NCBI RefSeq assembly: GCF_041378895.1 | Contig: NZ_CP144212.1 | Location: 3,209,501-3,273,500, forward strand | From: Dechloromonas sp. ZY10 | GTDB lineage: Bacteria; Pseudomonadota; Gammaproteobacteria; Burkholderiales; Rhodocyclaceae | Length of the DNA stretch: 64,000 bases | Direction of reading: 5' to 3' | Shown here: positions 27,161-41,068 of the stretch, piece by piece | Layout: every line of letters starts with the position of its first letter | How positions within the stretch are numbered: position 1 is the first letter of the stretch | Made by a program: the position numbers and the translations under genes | Notes under the pieces: generated by a model | Seen by the model: only the letters and a program-made list of their open reading frames with translations | What the model was told of the DNA's origin: nothing | Databases searched by the model: none

Positions 27161-27883
27161 TCAGGAACCGCGTGCCTCGTCCCGGGCATCGAGAATCTCG
27201 CCGAGCAGGCCACGCCCTTTGGCCGAAATGGTCCAGTGCAGGACATTTTTGTCATTGATCCGGGTTTCGATCAGCGCCTGCGCCTTCAACGCCGTCAACC
27301 GCTGGCTGACGAATTCGCGAGCCAGTCCGGTCCGCTCACAGATCGCGGCAAGATTCCCATAGACAAAATTCTCTTCGGCGATTGCCCGCAGAATTTCGAC
27401 ATCGTTATAAGACAACGAGTCGCGCGCCTCGTCCTTGCCACTTCCGGCAACAGGCTCCTCACGAGTGGCCACGGATGGCTCGTGCGCTTCCTGCTGCATT
27501 TCCCGCAGGTCCTTACGCACCTGCTCGACTTGCCCGAGCAAGCGCTGCACGGCGTTTTCAAACCAGCGCCGCGAGGCAATCACATAGACCAGACAAAAGC
27601 CGGCAAATGCGAAGAAATCAACCGGTTTGGTGCGCGCACCTTCGAGCAAGGTACTCGACATCATGTTGAGGAACAAGGGGACCGTCAACGCGGCCACCAC
27701 GCCAAGCACGAGGTATTTCCCCCGATCGTTCGCCGAACGCTCCTCGCGCTCCGCCAGATAGTAATTGGCCGCACCACCCAGCAGGCCAGCCACCATCATG
27801 ATGGCCAGAATCATCAGCATATGGGCATCCAGCACACCGCTCGGCGCGCTGACCTGATACGCTGCAGTCAGCTCATTGGACAT
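27161..27883 (-). CDS. Three-TM protein with C-terminal winged-helix domain
   Basis: A 240-residue protein of uncertain function. Three hydrophobic segments lie at about 24-42 (MLMILAIMMVAGLLGGAANY), 58-79 (YLVLGVVAALTVPLFLNMMS) and 90-107 (FFAFAGFCLVYVIAS), the last followed by a coiled coil (VQRLLGQVEQVRKDLREMQQ). The C-terminal 85 residues look like a winged helix (DVEILRAIAEENFVYGNLAA, GLAREFVSQRLTALKAQALI). The TM part resembles the YLATT-type three-TM domain, from memory only. GGGAGGAG precedes the ATG. A membrane-tethered regulator is possible. Confidence 0.75.
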   Translation of the reverse strand: MSNELTAAYQVSAPSGVLDAHMLMILAIMMVAGLLGGAANYYLAEREERSANDRGKYLVLGVVAALTVPLFLNMMSSTLLEGARTKPVDFFAFAGFCLVYVIASRRWFENAVQRLLGQVEQVRKDLREMQQEAHEPSVATREEPVAGSGKDEARDSLSYNDVEILRAIAEENFVYGNLAAICERTGLAREFVSQRLTALKAQALIETRINDKNVLHWTISAKGRGLLGEILDARDEARGS

Positions 27884-27964
27884 TCGACTCCTCCCGTGTT
27901 TAGCCGGGATTGTCACATGATTCCGCCCCCCTGTCGAAGCCGGAACGGCGGATGCAAAGCGGCA

Positions 27965-29491
27965 TCAGACAGCGGTCTGGCGGCGCTTTTCGGTTTTTTT
28001 CTCGGCCAGCAAGCGGACCTCGCCAGCCGCATCCTGTTGCTCCAGGCGCACCGCGAACCCCCACAGGCGCGCCACCTGCTCCAGTACGGCCTCATGCTGC
28101 CCCGACAGAGGGCGACGCTGGTGCACAAAATGGCGCAAAGTGAGCGACCGATCACCGTGAACATCGACATTCCAGACCTGAATATTGGGATCGCTGTTAC
28201 CCAGGTTGTACTGCTCGGCAAGGCTTTTCCGCAACTCGCGATAGCCGGACTCGTCATGGATGGCGTCGACTTGCAGCCGACTCTGACGATCATCATCCCG
28301 CACCGAAAATAAACGGAATTCGCGCATCAGGCGCGGCGACAGGAACTGGGCGATGAAGCTCTCGTCCTTGAAGTTGTGCATGGCGAATTCAAAGTTTTCC
28401 CGCCAGTCCCGCCCAGCCAGATCGGGAAACCAGGCCCGATCCTCCGCATCCGGCGCTTCACTGATCCGCCGGATGTCGCGCCACATCGCAAAACCCAGCG
28501 CGTAGGGATTGATCCCCGAGTACCAATTGCTGTTGTACGGCGGCTGATAGACCACGTTGGTGTGCGATTGCAGGATTTCCAGCATGGCCCCGTCACTGAT
28601 CCGGCCTTCGTCGTAGAGGGTATTGAGCAGGGTGTAGTGCCAGTAAGTCGCCCAGCCCTCGTTCATCACCTGGGTCTGGCGTTGCGGGTAGAAATATTGC
28701 CCGATCTTGCGTACGATCCGCACCACTTCGCGCTGCCAGGGTTCAAGCAGCGGCGCGTGTTTTTCGATGAAATAGAGCAGGTTTTCTTCCGGCTCTTCGG
28801 GAAAACGTTTCTCACCGACCGGAGCCGCCACGTTTTCCCGCTGCGGCAGGGTCCGCCAGAGTTCATTGACCTGCGCCTGCAGATAGGCTTCCCGCTCCTG
28901 CTGCCGCAGTTTCTCCTTGACCAGCGACAAGGGCGGCGCCCGCTTGTAACGATCAACGCCAAGATTGGACAGGGCATGACAGGCATCGAGCAACTGCTCC
29001 ACAGCCTCGATGCCATGCCGCTCCTCACACTCGCTGAGGTAGTTCCGGGCGAAAACCAGATAATCGATGATCGCATCGGCACTGGTCCATTGCTTGAACA
29101 GGTGGTTGCCCTTAAAGAAGGAATTATGGCCGTAGGCGGCATGCGCAATCACCAGAGCCTGCATGGCCATGGTGTTTTCTTCCATCAGGTAGGCGATGCA
29201 AGGATCGGAGTTGATCACGATTTCGTAGGCCAGCCCCATCTGACCCCGCTTATAGCGACTCTCGGTTTCAAGGAAATGCTTGCCGAACGACCAGTGATGG
29301 TAATAGACCGGCATCCCGATTGCCGCGTAGGCGTCCATCATCTGTTCTGCGGTGATGATCTCGAGTTGATGACGGTAGCAGTCGAGGCCGTAGCTGCGGG
29401 CGACGCGGGCAATCTCGGCGTCGGCCAGTTCCAGCCCTTCCAGGGTCCAGTCAGAACCCTCGATCATGCGCTTGCTCTTCTTCCGGCTCAT
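27965..29491 (-). CDS. SpoVR family protein (YcgB-like)
   Basis: A 508-residue cytoplasmic protein, the same length as E. coli YcgB (510), of unknown biochemistry. It begins MSRKKSKRMIEGSDWTLEGL and contains the conserved GMPVYYHHWSFGKHFLETE, LAYEIVINSDPCIAYLMEEN, HAAYGHNSFFKGNHLF and MNEGWATYWHYTLLNTLYDE (a His/Glu-rich pattern suggestive of a metalloenzyme). Its ATG overlaps the yeaH stop (ATGA). In many proteobacteria prkA (yeaG), yeaH and spoVR occur together and respond to nutrient stress. Here they form a clean operon. Confidence 0.95.
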   Translation of the reverse strand: MSRKKSKRMIEGSDWTLEGLELADAEIARVARSYGLDCYRHQLEIITAEQMMDAYAAIGMPVYYHHWSFGKHFLETESRYKRGQMGLAYEIVINSDPCIAYLMEENTMAMQALVIAHAAYGHNSFFKGNHLFKQWTSADAIIDYLVFARNYLSECEERHGIEAVEQLLDACHALSNLGVDRYKRAPPLSLVKEKLRQQEREAYLQAQVNELWRTLPQRENVAAPVGEKRFPEEPEENLLYFIEKHAPLLEPWQREVVRIVRKIGQYFYPQRQTQVMNEGWATYWHYTLLNTLYDEGRISDGAMLEILQSHTNVVYQPPYNSNWYSGINPYALGFAMWRDIRRISEAPDAEDRAWFPDLAGRDWRENFEFAMHNFKDESFIAQFLSPRLMREFRLFSVRDDDRQSRLQVDAIHDESGYRELRKSLAEQYNLGNSDPNIQVWNVDVHGDRSLTLRHFVHQRRPLSGQHEAVLEQVARLWGFAVRLEQQDAAGEVRLLAEKKTEKRRQTAV

Positions 29492-30759
29492 GTCATTCGC
29501 CTCCTGAACAACTCGCGGAACACCGGGTAAATATCGCCAGCCTGGGCGATGCGCTGGATCGCAAACAAGCCATCGCGTCCCGCCTGCAGCTTGCTGTATT
29601 CCTCCCACAGGTTTTGCGGCTCGCCGTCGGTGATTTCGACGTAGGCGAAATACTGCACCAAGGGCAGGATGGACTCGGAGAGCAATTCGCGGCAAATGGG
29701 CGAATCCTCGTTCCAGTTGTCGCCGTCGGACGCCTGGGCTACATAGATGTTCCACAGGCTGCTGGCGTAGCGGGCGACGATTACCTCGCGCAACAGCTTG
29801 AGCGCGCTGGAAACGATAGTGCCGCCGGTCTCGCGCGAATGGAAGAAAGTATCCTCGTCGACCTCCTCGGCCGCCGTATGGTGGCGAATGAAGACCACTT
29901 CGATCTTCTCGTAGTTGCGATTGAGAAAAAGGTAAAGCAGCATGAAAAAGCGCTTGGCCATCTGCTTTTTGGCCTCGTCCATCGACCCGGAAACATCCAT
30001 CACGCAAAACATCACCGCCTGGGTCGAGGGCTGCGGCACGCGGATCCGGTTGGAAAAGCGCAGGTCGAAGGGATCGACAAAAGGGATTGCCTGGCGCTTG
30101 GCCTTGAGCACTTCGATTTCACGCTGCAGCCGGCGCACCTCGTCTTCGTTGGCCGGCACCTCATCCAGCGCGCTTTCAAGTTCGGCCTGCAATTGCCGCA
30201 GTTCGCGGCTATACGGCCCGCCGATCGCAATCCGCCGCCCGGCGGCACCGCGCATGGTGCGGACGATGCTGATGTTAGTCGGCACCCCGGTTTGCGTATA
30301 GCCGGCGCGCACCCGCTTGTATTCGTCGATCCGAGCCAGTTGCCGCTTGACCAGATTGGGCAGGGCCAGTTCGTCGAAGAAAATGTCGAGGAACTCGTCG
30401 CGGGTCAGGGTGAACACGAAATCGTCGAGCCCCTCGCCATCCTTCGACGCCTTGCCCTTGCCTTGGCCGGCCCCGCCGCCGCTCGGCCGCTCGATCTGGT
30501 CGCCAGTCGAAAAACGGTCATTTCCCGGGTGGACCGTGTCACGCATGCCGCCGCGCCCGTGATGGAACTGCGGTTCCGAAATATCGCCGGCCGGAATTCC
30601 GATCTTCTCACCATTCTCCAGATCGCGAATGCCGCGCCGGGCAATTGCATCGGCCACAGCCTTGCGAATCTGCCCCTTGAAGCGGCGCAGGAAACGCCCG
30701 CGATTGACCGAGCTTTTGTTGCGGCTGTCCTGCCTTCGATCAACTATCCGTACCGTCAT
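29488..30759 (-). CDS. YeaH/DUF444 family protein with von Willebrand A domain
   Basis: A 423-residue protein. The N-terminal part is basic (MTVRIVDRRQDSRNKSSVNR), followed by a Gly-rich stretch (SGGGAGQGKGKASKDGEG) and the conserved FVFTLTRDEFLDIFFDELAL. The C-terminal half is vWA-like, with FCVMDVSGSMDEAKKQMAKR (MIDAS DxSxS) and FHSRETGGTIVSSALKLL. It is encoded between the PrkA kinase and SpoVR. In E. coli YeaH is linked with the kinase YeaG; the vWA domain suggests a protein-protein adaptor. Confidence 0.94.
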   Translation of the reverse strand: MTVRIVDRRQDSRNKSSVNRGRFLRRFKGQIRKAVADAIARRGIRDLENGEKIGIPAGDISEPQFHHGRGGMRDTVHPGNDRFSTGDQIERPSGGGAGQGKGKASKDGEGLDDFVFTLTRDEFLDIFFDELALPNLVKRQLARIDEYKRVRAGYTQTGVPTNISIVRTMRGAAGRRIAIGGPYSRELRQLQAELESALDEVPANEDEVRRLQREIEVLKAKRQAIPFVDPFDLRFSNRIRVPQPSTQAVMFCVMDVSGSMDEAKKQMAKRFFMLLYLFLNRNYEKIEVVFIRHHTAAEEVDEDTFFHSRETGGTIVSSALKLLREVIVARYASSLWNIYVAQASDGDNWNEDSPICRELLSESILPLVQYFAYVEITDGEPQNLWEEYSKLQAGRDGLFAIQRIAQAGDIYPVFRELFRRRMT

Positions 30760-30772
30760 GGCTCCTCCCTGC

Positions 30773-30818
30773 TCGTGTCACCGACACGGATGACGGCCGG
30801 ACTGGATTCAGTCCGGCC
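30773..30818. repeat. Tandem hairpins between prkA and yeaH
   Basis: Two hairpins in the 71-base intercistronic gap: CGTGTC-ACC-GACACG (30774-30788) and GGCCGGACT / AGTCCGGCC (30795-30803 and 30810-30818). No T-run follows, so they look like mRNA stabilisers or processing sites, not terminators. Confidence 0.5.
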
Positions 30819-30830
30819 AGCCGCCGGGCA

Positions 30831-32753
30831 TCAACTGCTCTTCCTGACGCGCAAGTACCATTCGCAGAGCAAACGCACCTGCTTTTCGGTGTATCCCTTG
30901 TCGATCATGCGGTCGACGAAGTCCTGGTGCTTTTTCTGCTCGTCGGCACTGGCCTTGGTGTTGAAGGAAATGACCGGCAGCAACTCCTCGGTATTGGAAA
31001 ACATCTTCTTCTCGATCACCGCGCGCAGTTTTTCGTAGCTGGTCCAGGACGGATTCTTGCCGTCGTTACGGGCACGGGCGCGCAGCACGAAGTTCACCAC
31101 CTCGTTGCGGAAGTCCTTGGGATTGCTGATTCCGGCCGGCTTTTCGATTTTTTCCAGTTCGTCATTGAGGGCCGAGCGGTCGAGAATTTCGCCGGTATTC
31201 GGATCGCGGAATTCCTGATCCTGAATCCAGAAATCGGCGTACAGCACGTAGCGGTCGAAAATATTCTGTCCGTACTCGGAATAGCTTTCAAGGTAAGCGG
31301 TCTGGATTTCCTTGCCGATGAACTCGGCGTAGCGCGGACTAAGGAATTCCTTGAGGAAGCGGCGATAGCGCTCCTCGACCTCGGGCGGATACTGTTCCTG
31401 CTCGATTTGCTGTTCGAGCACATACATCAGGTGCACCGGATTCGCCGCCACTTCGCGGTGGTCGAAGTTGAACACCCGCGACAGAATCTTGAAGGCGAAG
31501 CGGGTGGACAGACCGGTCATGCCCTCGTCGACACCAGCGAAATCGCGGTATTCCTGGAAACTCTTGGCCTTGGGGTCGGTATCCTTGAGGTTCTCACCGT
31601 CATAGACCCGCATCTTGCTGAAGATGCTGGAATTTTCCGGCTCCTTCAAGCGCGACAGGACCGAGAACTGCGCCATCATGCGCAAGGTGTCCGGGGCGCA
31701 GGGAGCAGCCGACAGCGACGAATTGGCCAGCAGTTTTTCATAGATGTGCATCTCATCGGTCACGCGCAGGCTGTACGGGACCTTGACGATGTAAATTCGG
31801 TCGAGGAAGGCCTCGTTGTTGCGGTTGTTCTTGAACGACTGCCATTCGGCCTCGTTCGAGTGGGCCATGATCAGGCCGTCGAAGGGAATTGCACCAAACC
31901 CCTCGGTACCCTTGTAGTTCTGCTCCTGGGTCGCGGTCAGCAAGGGGTGCAGCACCTTGATCGGCGCCTTGAACATTTCGACGAATTCGAGGATGCCGCG
32001 ATTGGCCAGACACAGGCCGCCGGAGTAGGAATAGGCGTCCGGGTCGTTCTGCGAATAGGTTTCCAGCTTCCTGATGTCGATTTTGCCGACCAGCGACGAA
32101 ATGTCCTGGTTGTTCTCGTCGCCCGGTTCGGTCTTGGCCACCGCCACCTGCGACAGCACCGATGGGCGCAGCTTGACCACGCGGAAACGACTGATGTCAC
32201 CGCCAAACTCCTGCAGCCGCTTGACCGCCCAAGGGCTCATGATGGTGCCGAGATAACGGCGCGGAATACCATAGTCCTCTTCAAGCAGCGGACCATCCTC
32301 GGCAACGTTGAACAGGCTCAGGGGTGACTCGTGCACCGGCGAGCCCTTGATTGCATAGAACGGCACCCGCTCAATCAGCGACTTCAGCCGCTCGGCCAGC
32401 GACGACTTGCCGCCGCCGACCGGCCCCAGCAGGTAGAGAATCTGCTTCTTTTCCTCCAGACCCTGCGCCGCATGGCGGAAGTAGGCAACGATGTGTTCGA
32501 TCACCTCTTCCATCCCGTAGAACTCGCGGAAGGCAGGGTAGATTTTCAGCATCTTATTGGCGAAGATTCGCGACAACCTGGGCTCCAACCGGGTATCCAG
32601 CAATTCCGGTTCGCCAATCGCCAGCAACATCCGTTCGGCTACGGTGGCATAGGCTGCGCGCTCGGACCGACAGAGATCCAGATAATCCTGGATCGACATT
32701 TCCTCTTCCTGGGCCGCTTCGTAGCGACTCTGGTAACGGGCAAAGATCGACAT
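30831..32753 (-). CDS. PrkA-type serine protein kinase / AAA protein (YeaG)
   Basis: A 640-residue protein (644 in E. coli YeaG). It has an N-terminal AAA-like domain with Walker A LLGPVGGGKSSLAERL (GPVGGGKS at 110-117), then a C-terminal kinase-homology region. MSIFARYQSRYEAAQEEEMS and IFSKMRVYDGENLKDTDPKA are strongly conserved in the family. AGGAGGGG lies before the ATG at 32753. First gene of prkA-yeaH-spoVR. Family members act in starvation, sporulation or acid stress; whether kinase or ATPase/protease activity dominates is debated. Confidence 0.95.
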   Translation of the reverse strand: MSIFARYQSRYEAAQEEEMSIQDYLDLCRSERAAYATVAERMLLAIGEPELLDTRLEPRLSRIFANKMLKIYPAFREFYGMEEVIEHIVAYFRHAAQGLEEKKQILYLLGPVGGGKSSLAERLKSLIERVPFYAIKGSPVHESPLSLFNVAEDGPLLEEDYGIPRRYLGTIMSPWAVKRLQEFGGDISRFRVVKLRPSVLSQVAVAKTEPGDENNQDISSLVGKIDIRKLETYSQNDPDAYSYSGGLCLANRGILEFVEMFKAPIKVLHPLLTATQEQNYKGTEGFGAIPFDGLIMAHSNEAEWQSFKNNRNNEAFLDRIYIVKVPYSLRVTDEMHIYEKLLANSSLSAAPCAPDTLRMMAQFSVLSRLKEPENSSIFSKMRVYDGENLKDTDPKAKSFQEYRDFAGVDEGMTGLSTRFAFKILSRVFNFDHREVAANPVHLMYVLEQQIEQEQYPPEVEERYRRFLKEFLSPRYAEFIGKEIQTAYLESYSEYGQNIFDRYVLYADFWIQDQEFRDPNTGEILDRSALNDELEKIEKPAGISNPKDFRNEVVNFVLRARARNDGKNPSWTSYEKLRAVIEKKMFSNTEELLPVISFNTKASADEQKKHQDFVDRMIDKGYTEKQVRLLCEWYLRVRKSS

Positions 32754-32848
32754 GACACCCCTCCTTTCGGGAACGGACAAACCGACCTGTAGCATTCAAC
32801 GGCCGCAGGATCAAAAAGCTGACTCAGGAAATGCTTTTTTTGTTTTTT

Positions 32849-32866
32849 GCTGTCGACCGCGACAGC
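32849..32866. repeat. Hairpin GCTGTCG-ACCG-CGACAGC, possible relic of the GTCGAC repeat
   Basis: A 7-bp stem carrying GTCGACCG, preceded by two T-runs (TTTTTTTG and TTTTTTGC). It sits about 95 bases upstream of prkA. It shares the T-run plus GTCGACCG pattern of the repeat family but lacks the full palindrome, so membership is doubtful. Confidence 0.35.
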
Positions 32867-32930
32867 CGGTCATTCGGTGCTTGCTGGTTCGACTACGCCT
32901 GCCGAGACCAGTTCGCAAAATATTTGTGAC

Positions 32931-32966
32931 AAAAAAGCCCGCCGGGATTGCTCTCCGGCGGGCTTT
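32931..32966 (-). terminator. Terminator of gltBD
   Basis: Perfect 12-bp stem AAAGCCCGCCGG / CCGGCGGGCTTT with a 9-base loop, just after the gltD stop. On the minus strand it ends in six T residues. Standard intrinsic terminator. Confidence 0.88.
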
Positions 32967-32987
32967 GGGGTGCAACTCGGGCGATGC

Positions 32988-34457
32988 TTAGCGCGGCAGG
33001 ATGCTAGAACCCATCAGGAAGGCATCAACTTCACGAGCGGCCTGGCGACCTTCGCGGATTGCCCAGACGACCAGCGACTGACCGCGGCGGACATCACCTG
33101 CGGCATAGACGCCGGCGACATTGGTGCGGTAGCAGCCTTCGCCATCGGTCGTGGCCTTGGCATTGCTGCGCGCATCCTTTTCGACGCCGAAGGATTCAAG
33201 CAAGGAGCCGACCGGGTTGGTGAAGCCCATCGCCAGGAAAGCGGCGTCGCACGGCAGTTCGAATTCGGAACCGGCGACCTCGGACATCTTGCCATCCTTC
33301 CATTCGACGCGGACCGCCTTCAGGGCTTTGACATTACCCTGACCATCACCGATGAACTCCTTGGTCGCGACCGCGAATTCGCGCACGGTGGCACCTTCCT
33401 TGTGGGAAGAAGAAGTACGCATCTTCAACGGCCAGTACGGCCAGACCAGCGGCTTGTCTTCCTGCTCCGGCGGCGCCGGCATCAGTTCGAACTGGGTTAC
33501 CGAAGCCGCACCGTGACGGTAGCTGGTACCGACACAATCGGAGCCGGTATCGCCGCCGCCGATCACGATGACATGCTTGCCCTTGACGTTGATCGGATTG
33601 GTCAAACCCTGCTGGACTTCCTTGTTCTGCGGGATCAGGAACTCGAGGGCAGCATAAACCCCCTTGAGTTCACGGCCCGGCACCGGCAGATCGCGCGGCA
33701 CTTCGGAACCGGCGGCGAGAATCACCGCATCAAAATCCTTCTTCAGCTGCTCGGCGGAAACCGTCTCGGTCGCATCGTTGTTGATGCCGGCCGGGATGTT
33801 CTTGTCACCGACGATGACCTTGGTCTTGAAGACCACGCCTTCTGCTTCCATCTGCGCAACGCGGCGGTCGATCACCGACTTGTTGAGCTTGAAGTCGGGA
33901 ATCCCGAAACCGAGCAGACCGCCGATGCGGCTGGACTTTTCGAACACGGTCACGTCGTGACCGGCACGGGCCAGCTGCTGGGCAGCCGCCATCCCGGCCG
34001 GGCCGGAACCAACGATGGCGACCTTCTTGCCGGTTTTGACGGCGGCCGGCTGCGGCACCACCCAGCCCATTTCCCAGCCCTTGTCGATGATCGCGTGCTC
34101 GATCGACTTGATCCCGACCGGAGCGGCATTGATGCCGAGGGTACAGGCGGCTTCACACGGAGCCGGACAGATCCGGCCAGTGAAGTCGGGGAAATTGTTG
34201 GTGGAGTGCAGCACGTCCAGCGCCTGCTTCCAGTTGCCACGGAAAACCAGATCATTCCAGTCGGGAATGATGTTGTTGACCGGACAGCCGTTGTTGCAGA
34301 ATGGGATGCCGCAATCCATGCAGCGAGCACCCTGGGTTTTGGCAGCATCGTCAGACAGGGTCTGAACGAATTCCTTGTAATGCTTCAAACGCGCTTCAAC
34401 CGGCTCGTAAGCCTCTTCGATGCGTTCAAATTCCATGAAACCAGTCGGCTTGCCCAT
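32988..34457 (-). CDS. gltD: Glutamate synthase (NADPH) small subunit
   Basis: Supplies electrons from NADPH to the large subunit for glutamate formation. The 489-residue product has the N-terminal cysteine set [17 protein letters not shown] (Cys46, 49, 54, 58) for 4Fe-4S, an FAD-binding [17 protein letters not shown] and an NADPH-binding [13 protein letters not shown], and ends in [20 protein letters not shown]. The ATG directly abuts the gltB stop. Length fits the family (472 in E. coli). Confidence 0.97.
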   Translation of the reverse strand: MGKPTGFMEFERIEEAYEPVEARLKHYKEFVQTLSDDAAKTQGARCMDCGIPFCNNGCPVNNIIPDWNDLVFRGNWKQALDVLHSTNNFPDFTGRICPAPCEAACTLGINAAPVGIKSIEHAIIDKGWEMGWVVPQPAAVKTGKKVAIVGSGPAGMAAAQQLARAGHDVTVFEKSSRIGGLLGFGIPDFKLNKSVIDRRVAQMEAEGVVFKTKVIVGDKNIPAGINNDATETVSAEQLKKDFDAVILAAGSEVPRDLPVPGRELKGVYAALEFLIPQNKEVQQGLTNPINVKGKHVIVIGGGDTGSDCVGTSYRHGAASVTQFELMPAPPEQEDKPLVWPYWPLKMRTSSSHKEGATVREFAVATKEFIGDGQGNVKALKAVRVEWKDGKMSEVAGSEFELPCDAAFLAMGFTNPVGSLLESFGVEKDARSNAKATTDGEGCYRTNVAGVYAAGDVRRGQSLVVWAIREGRQAAREVDAFLMGSSILPR

Positions 34458-39095
<4,638 letters not shown>

Positions 39096-39200
39096 CACAC
39101 GCATTCCTTCAAAGTACTTCGGCCGCCGAATCATTGGCCAATGATGAAAAAAGCTGGGCGCCACGAGGCACGTCAGCCTGTACGAAAATTAGAGGCAACC

Positions 39201-39228
39201 ATTAAATATAACGGGAAAACCCCGTCAA
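39201..39228 (-). promoter_or_regulatory. Likely sigma-70 promoter of gltBD
   Basis: On the minus strand TTGACG (39228-39223), a 16-base spacer and TTTAAT (39206-39201) match a sigma-70 promoter. The spacer carries an inverted repeat ACGGG-GTTTT-CCCGT that could bind a regulator. The leader to the gltB ATG would be about 100 bases. Confidence 0.5.
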
Positions 39229-39307
39229 TTCAAGATGCTGCACTGCGGAAAAACACTGAATTCGGCGCGCACGGCCTATTTAAACGCACCAAAAAAGGGA
39301 AAAACTC

Positions 39308-39333
39308 CATTTTCACGGTCGACCGTGAAAATG
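39308..39333. repeat. GTCGAC palindromic repeat, copy 2 (26-bp perfect palindrome)
   Basis: Perfect palindrome with each 13-base arm reading CATTTTCACGGTC. The left flank, GGGAAAAACTCCATTTTC, matches the core of the paired copies near 54953. It lies between the gltB promoter and the aroB terminator, abutting the latter. Confidence 0.8.
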
Positions 39334-39336
39334 ACG

Positions 39337-39366
39337 AAAAAAAGGGACGCCCTGCGCGCCCCCTTT
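39337..39366 (-). terminator. Terminator of aroKB
   Basis: An AAAGGG / CCCTTT stem closed by an inner CGC/GCG pairing, followed on the minus strand by seven T residues. It lies 14 bases after the aroB stop. Confidence 0.65.
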
Positions 39367-39379
39367 GCTTCGGCCCCTC

Positions 39380-40462
39380 TCAGCAGCAGCGCCGTATCGC
39401 CTCGGCAATTGCCGCTTCATCGGCATCAGCAGTCAGCACCGCTTCCCCGAGCCGGCGCAACAGCACCAATCGCAGCCGCCCCTCCGCCACCTTCTTGTCG
39501 TGGCGCATCAACTCGATGTAGCGCGCTTCGCCGAGTTGCGGCCCGCGCACCGGCAAGCCCGCCCGCCGGAACAAGGACTCCGTTCGCTCGACATCGGCAT
39601 CGGTGAGCCAGCCCAGCAAGCGCGACAACTCGGCGGCCATCATCGTCCCGGCAGCAACAGCCTCCCCGTGCAACCATTCGCCGTAACCCAGTCCGGCCTC
39701 GATCGCATGACCAAAGGTATGCCCCAGATTGAGCAAGGCTCGCTCACCGGTTTCACGCTCGTCGGCCGCAACCACCTCCGCCTTGTTGGCACAGGAACGC
39801 TGCACGGCCTCGGCTAGCAAATCCGGATCGCGCGCCAGCAGCCCCTCGATATTCTGCTCCAGCCAGGCCAGGAAAGCGGCATCGCGGATCAGGCCATACT
39901 TGATCACCTCGGCCAGGCCGGCACGCAACTCGCGGTCGGGCAAGGTCGCCAGGGTGTCGATGTCGGCCAGCACCAGACGTGGCTGATAGAAGGCGCCGAT
40001 CATGTTCTTGCCCAGCGGATGGTTGATCGCGGTCTTGCCTCCGACCGACGAATCCACCTGCGACAGCAGGGTCGTCGGCACCTGAATGAACGGCATCCCG
40101 CGCTGGTAGCAGGCAGCGGCAAAGCCCCCCATGTCGCCGACCACGCCCCCACCCAGCGCGACCAGCGTGGTTCCGCGCTCGCAATGCGCGCCGAGCAGAG
40201 CATCAAAAATCAGGTTCAGGGTTTCCCAGGTCTTGTAACGCTCGCCATCCGGCAGAATCGCGGCAAATGACTCAACTCCGGCCGCTGCCAGCGAAGCCTG
40301 GAGACGGGCGAGGTACAACGGCGCAACCGTTTCATTGCTGACCACCAAGGCCTTCTTCTGAGCAAAATGCGGCGCCAGTAAATCCGGGCGATCAAGCAGA
40401 CCGGAGCCAATGTGAATCGGATAGGAGCGCTCGGCGAGCGCGACTTGCAGAGTCTGGATCAT
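39380..40462 (-). CDS. aroB: 3-dehydroquinate synthase
   Basis: Second step of the shikimate pathway: converts DAHP to 3-dehydroquinate using NAD and a divalent metal. The 360-residue product has [20 protein letters not shown], the NAD-binding [40 protein letters not shown] and metal ligands in [20 protein letters not shown] with [11 protein letters not shown]. The ATG overlaps the aroK stop by 4 bases, so the two enzymes are coupled. Confidence 0.97.
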   Translation of the reverse strand: MIQTLQVALAERSYPIHIGSGLLDRPDLLAPHFAQKKALVVSNETVAPLYLARLQASLAAAGVESFAAILPDGERYKTWETLNLIFDALLGAHCERGTTLVALGGGVVGDMGGFAAACYQRGMPFIQVPTTLLSQVDSSVGGKTAINHPLGKNMIGAFYQPRLVLADIDTLATLPDRELRAGLAEVIKYGLIRDAAFLAWLEQNIEGLLARDPDLLAEAVQRSCANKAEVVAADERETGERALLNLGHTFGHAIEAGLGYGEWLHGEAVAAGTMMAAELSRLLGWLTDADVERTESLFRRAGLPVRGPQLGEARYIELMRHDKKVAEGRLRLVLLRRLGEAVLTADADEAAIAEAIRRCC

Positions 40463-40986
40463 GACGAGGAAAGGCGCTTGTACTCGCGCAATAGATGATT
40501 GACGATGCCCGAGGCGACCAAGCTGGCGCCATCGACGACGAAGTGCGCAGTCTCCCGATACAGCGGGTCACGCACGGCATACAGCTCTTCAAGACGGGCG
40601 AGCGGGTCGGCCACCTGCAACAGGGGGCGATTCTTGTCGTGCCGCGTCCGCTGGTAAAGCAGCAAAGGGGGCACATTCAAATAAACCACCCAGCCAGTGT
40701 CGTGCAGGCAACGGCGATTTTCCTCACGCAGTACAGCGCCACCGCCGGTCGCCAGGACCACATTGTCACCGGCGGTCAGCTCGTGCAAGGTTTGCGTTTC
40801 ACGCCGCCGGAAGCCCTCTTCGCCTTCGATTTCAAAAATCGTCGGAATCGCCACACCGGTGCGCTCGACAATTTCATGATCGGTATCGTAAAAGACTCGC
40901 CCCAGCCGTTTGGCCAGCTGACGCCCGACAGTCGTTTTGCCAGCCCCCATCAGGCCGACGAGATAGATATTGCGACGATTTTCCAC
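40459..40986 (-). CDS. aroK: Shikimate kinase
   Basis: Phosphorylates shikimate with ATP. The 175-residue product has a P-loop GLMGAGKTT (11-19), shikimate-binding [25 protein letters not shown] and [12 protein letters not shown], and a lid region [20 protein letters not shown]. It follows pilQ across an intrinsic terminator, then overlaps aroB. The pilMNOPQ-aroKB order is conserved in many beta- and gammaproteobacteria. Confidence 0.97.
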   Translation of the reverse strand: MENRRNIYLVGLMGAGKTTVGRQLAKRLGRVFYDTDHEIVERTGVAIPTIFEIEGEEGFRRRETQTLHELTAGDNVVLATGGGAVLREENRRCLHDTGWVVYLNVPPLLLYQRTRHDKNRPLLQVADPLARLEELYAVRDPLYRETAHFVVDGASLVASGIVNHLLREYKRLSSS

Positions 40987-41017
40987 AGGCGGATTCTAGC
41001 CGACTTGCTGCCGGCAC

Positions 41018-41044
41018 AAAAATCGGGCCGGAATCTCCGGCCCG
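41018..41044 (-). terminator. Terminator of pilMNOPQ
   Basis: Stem CGGGCCGGA / TCCGGCCCG with a 3-base loop, directly after the pilQ stop; on the minus strand it is followed by ATTTTTG. It separates pilMNOPQ from aroKB, which may also use read-through. Confidence 0.75.
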
Positions 41045-41068
41045 TAACACAAATGACCCGACACCCGA

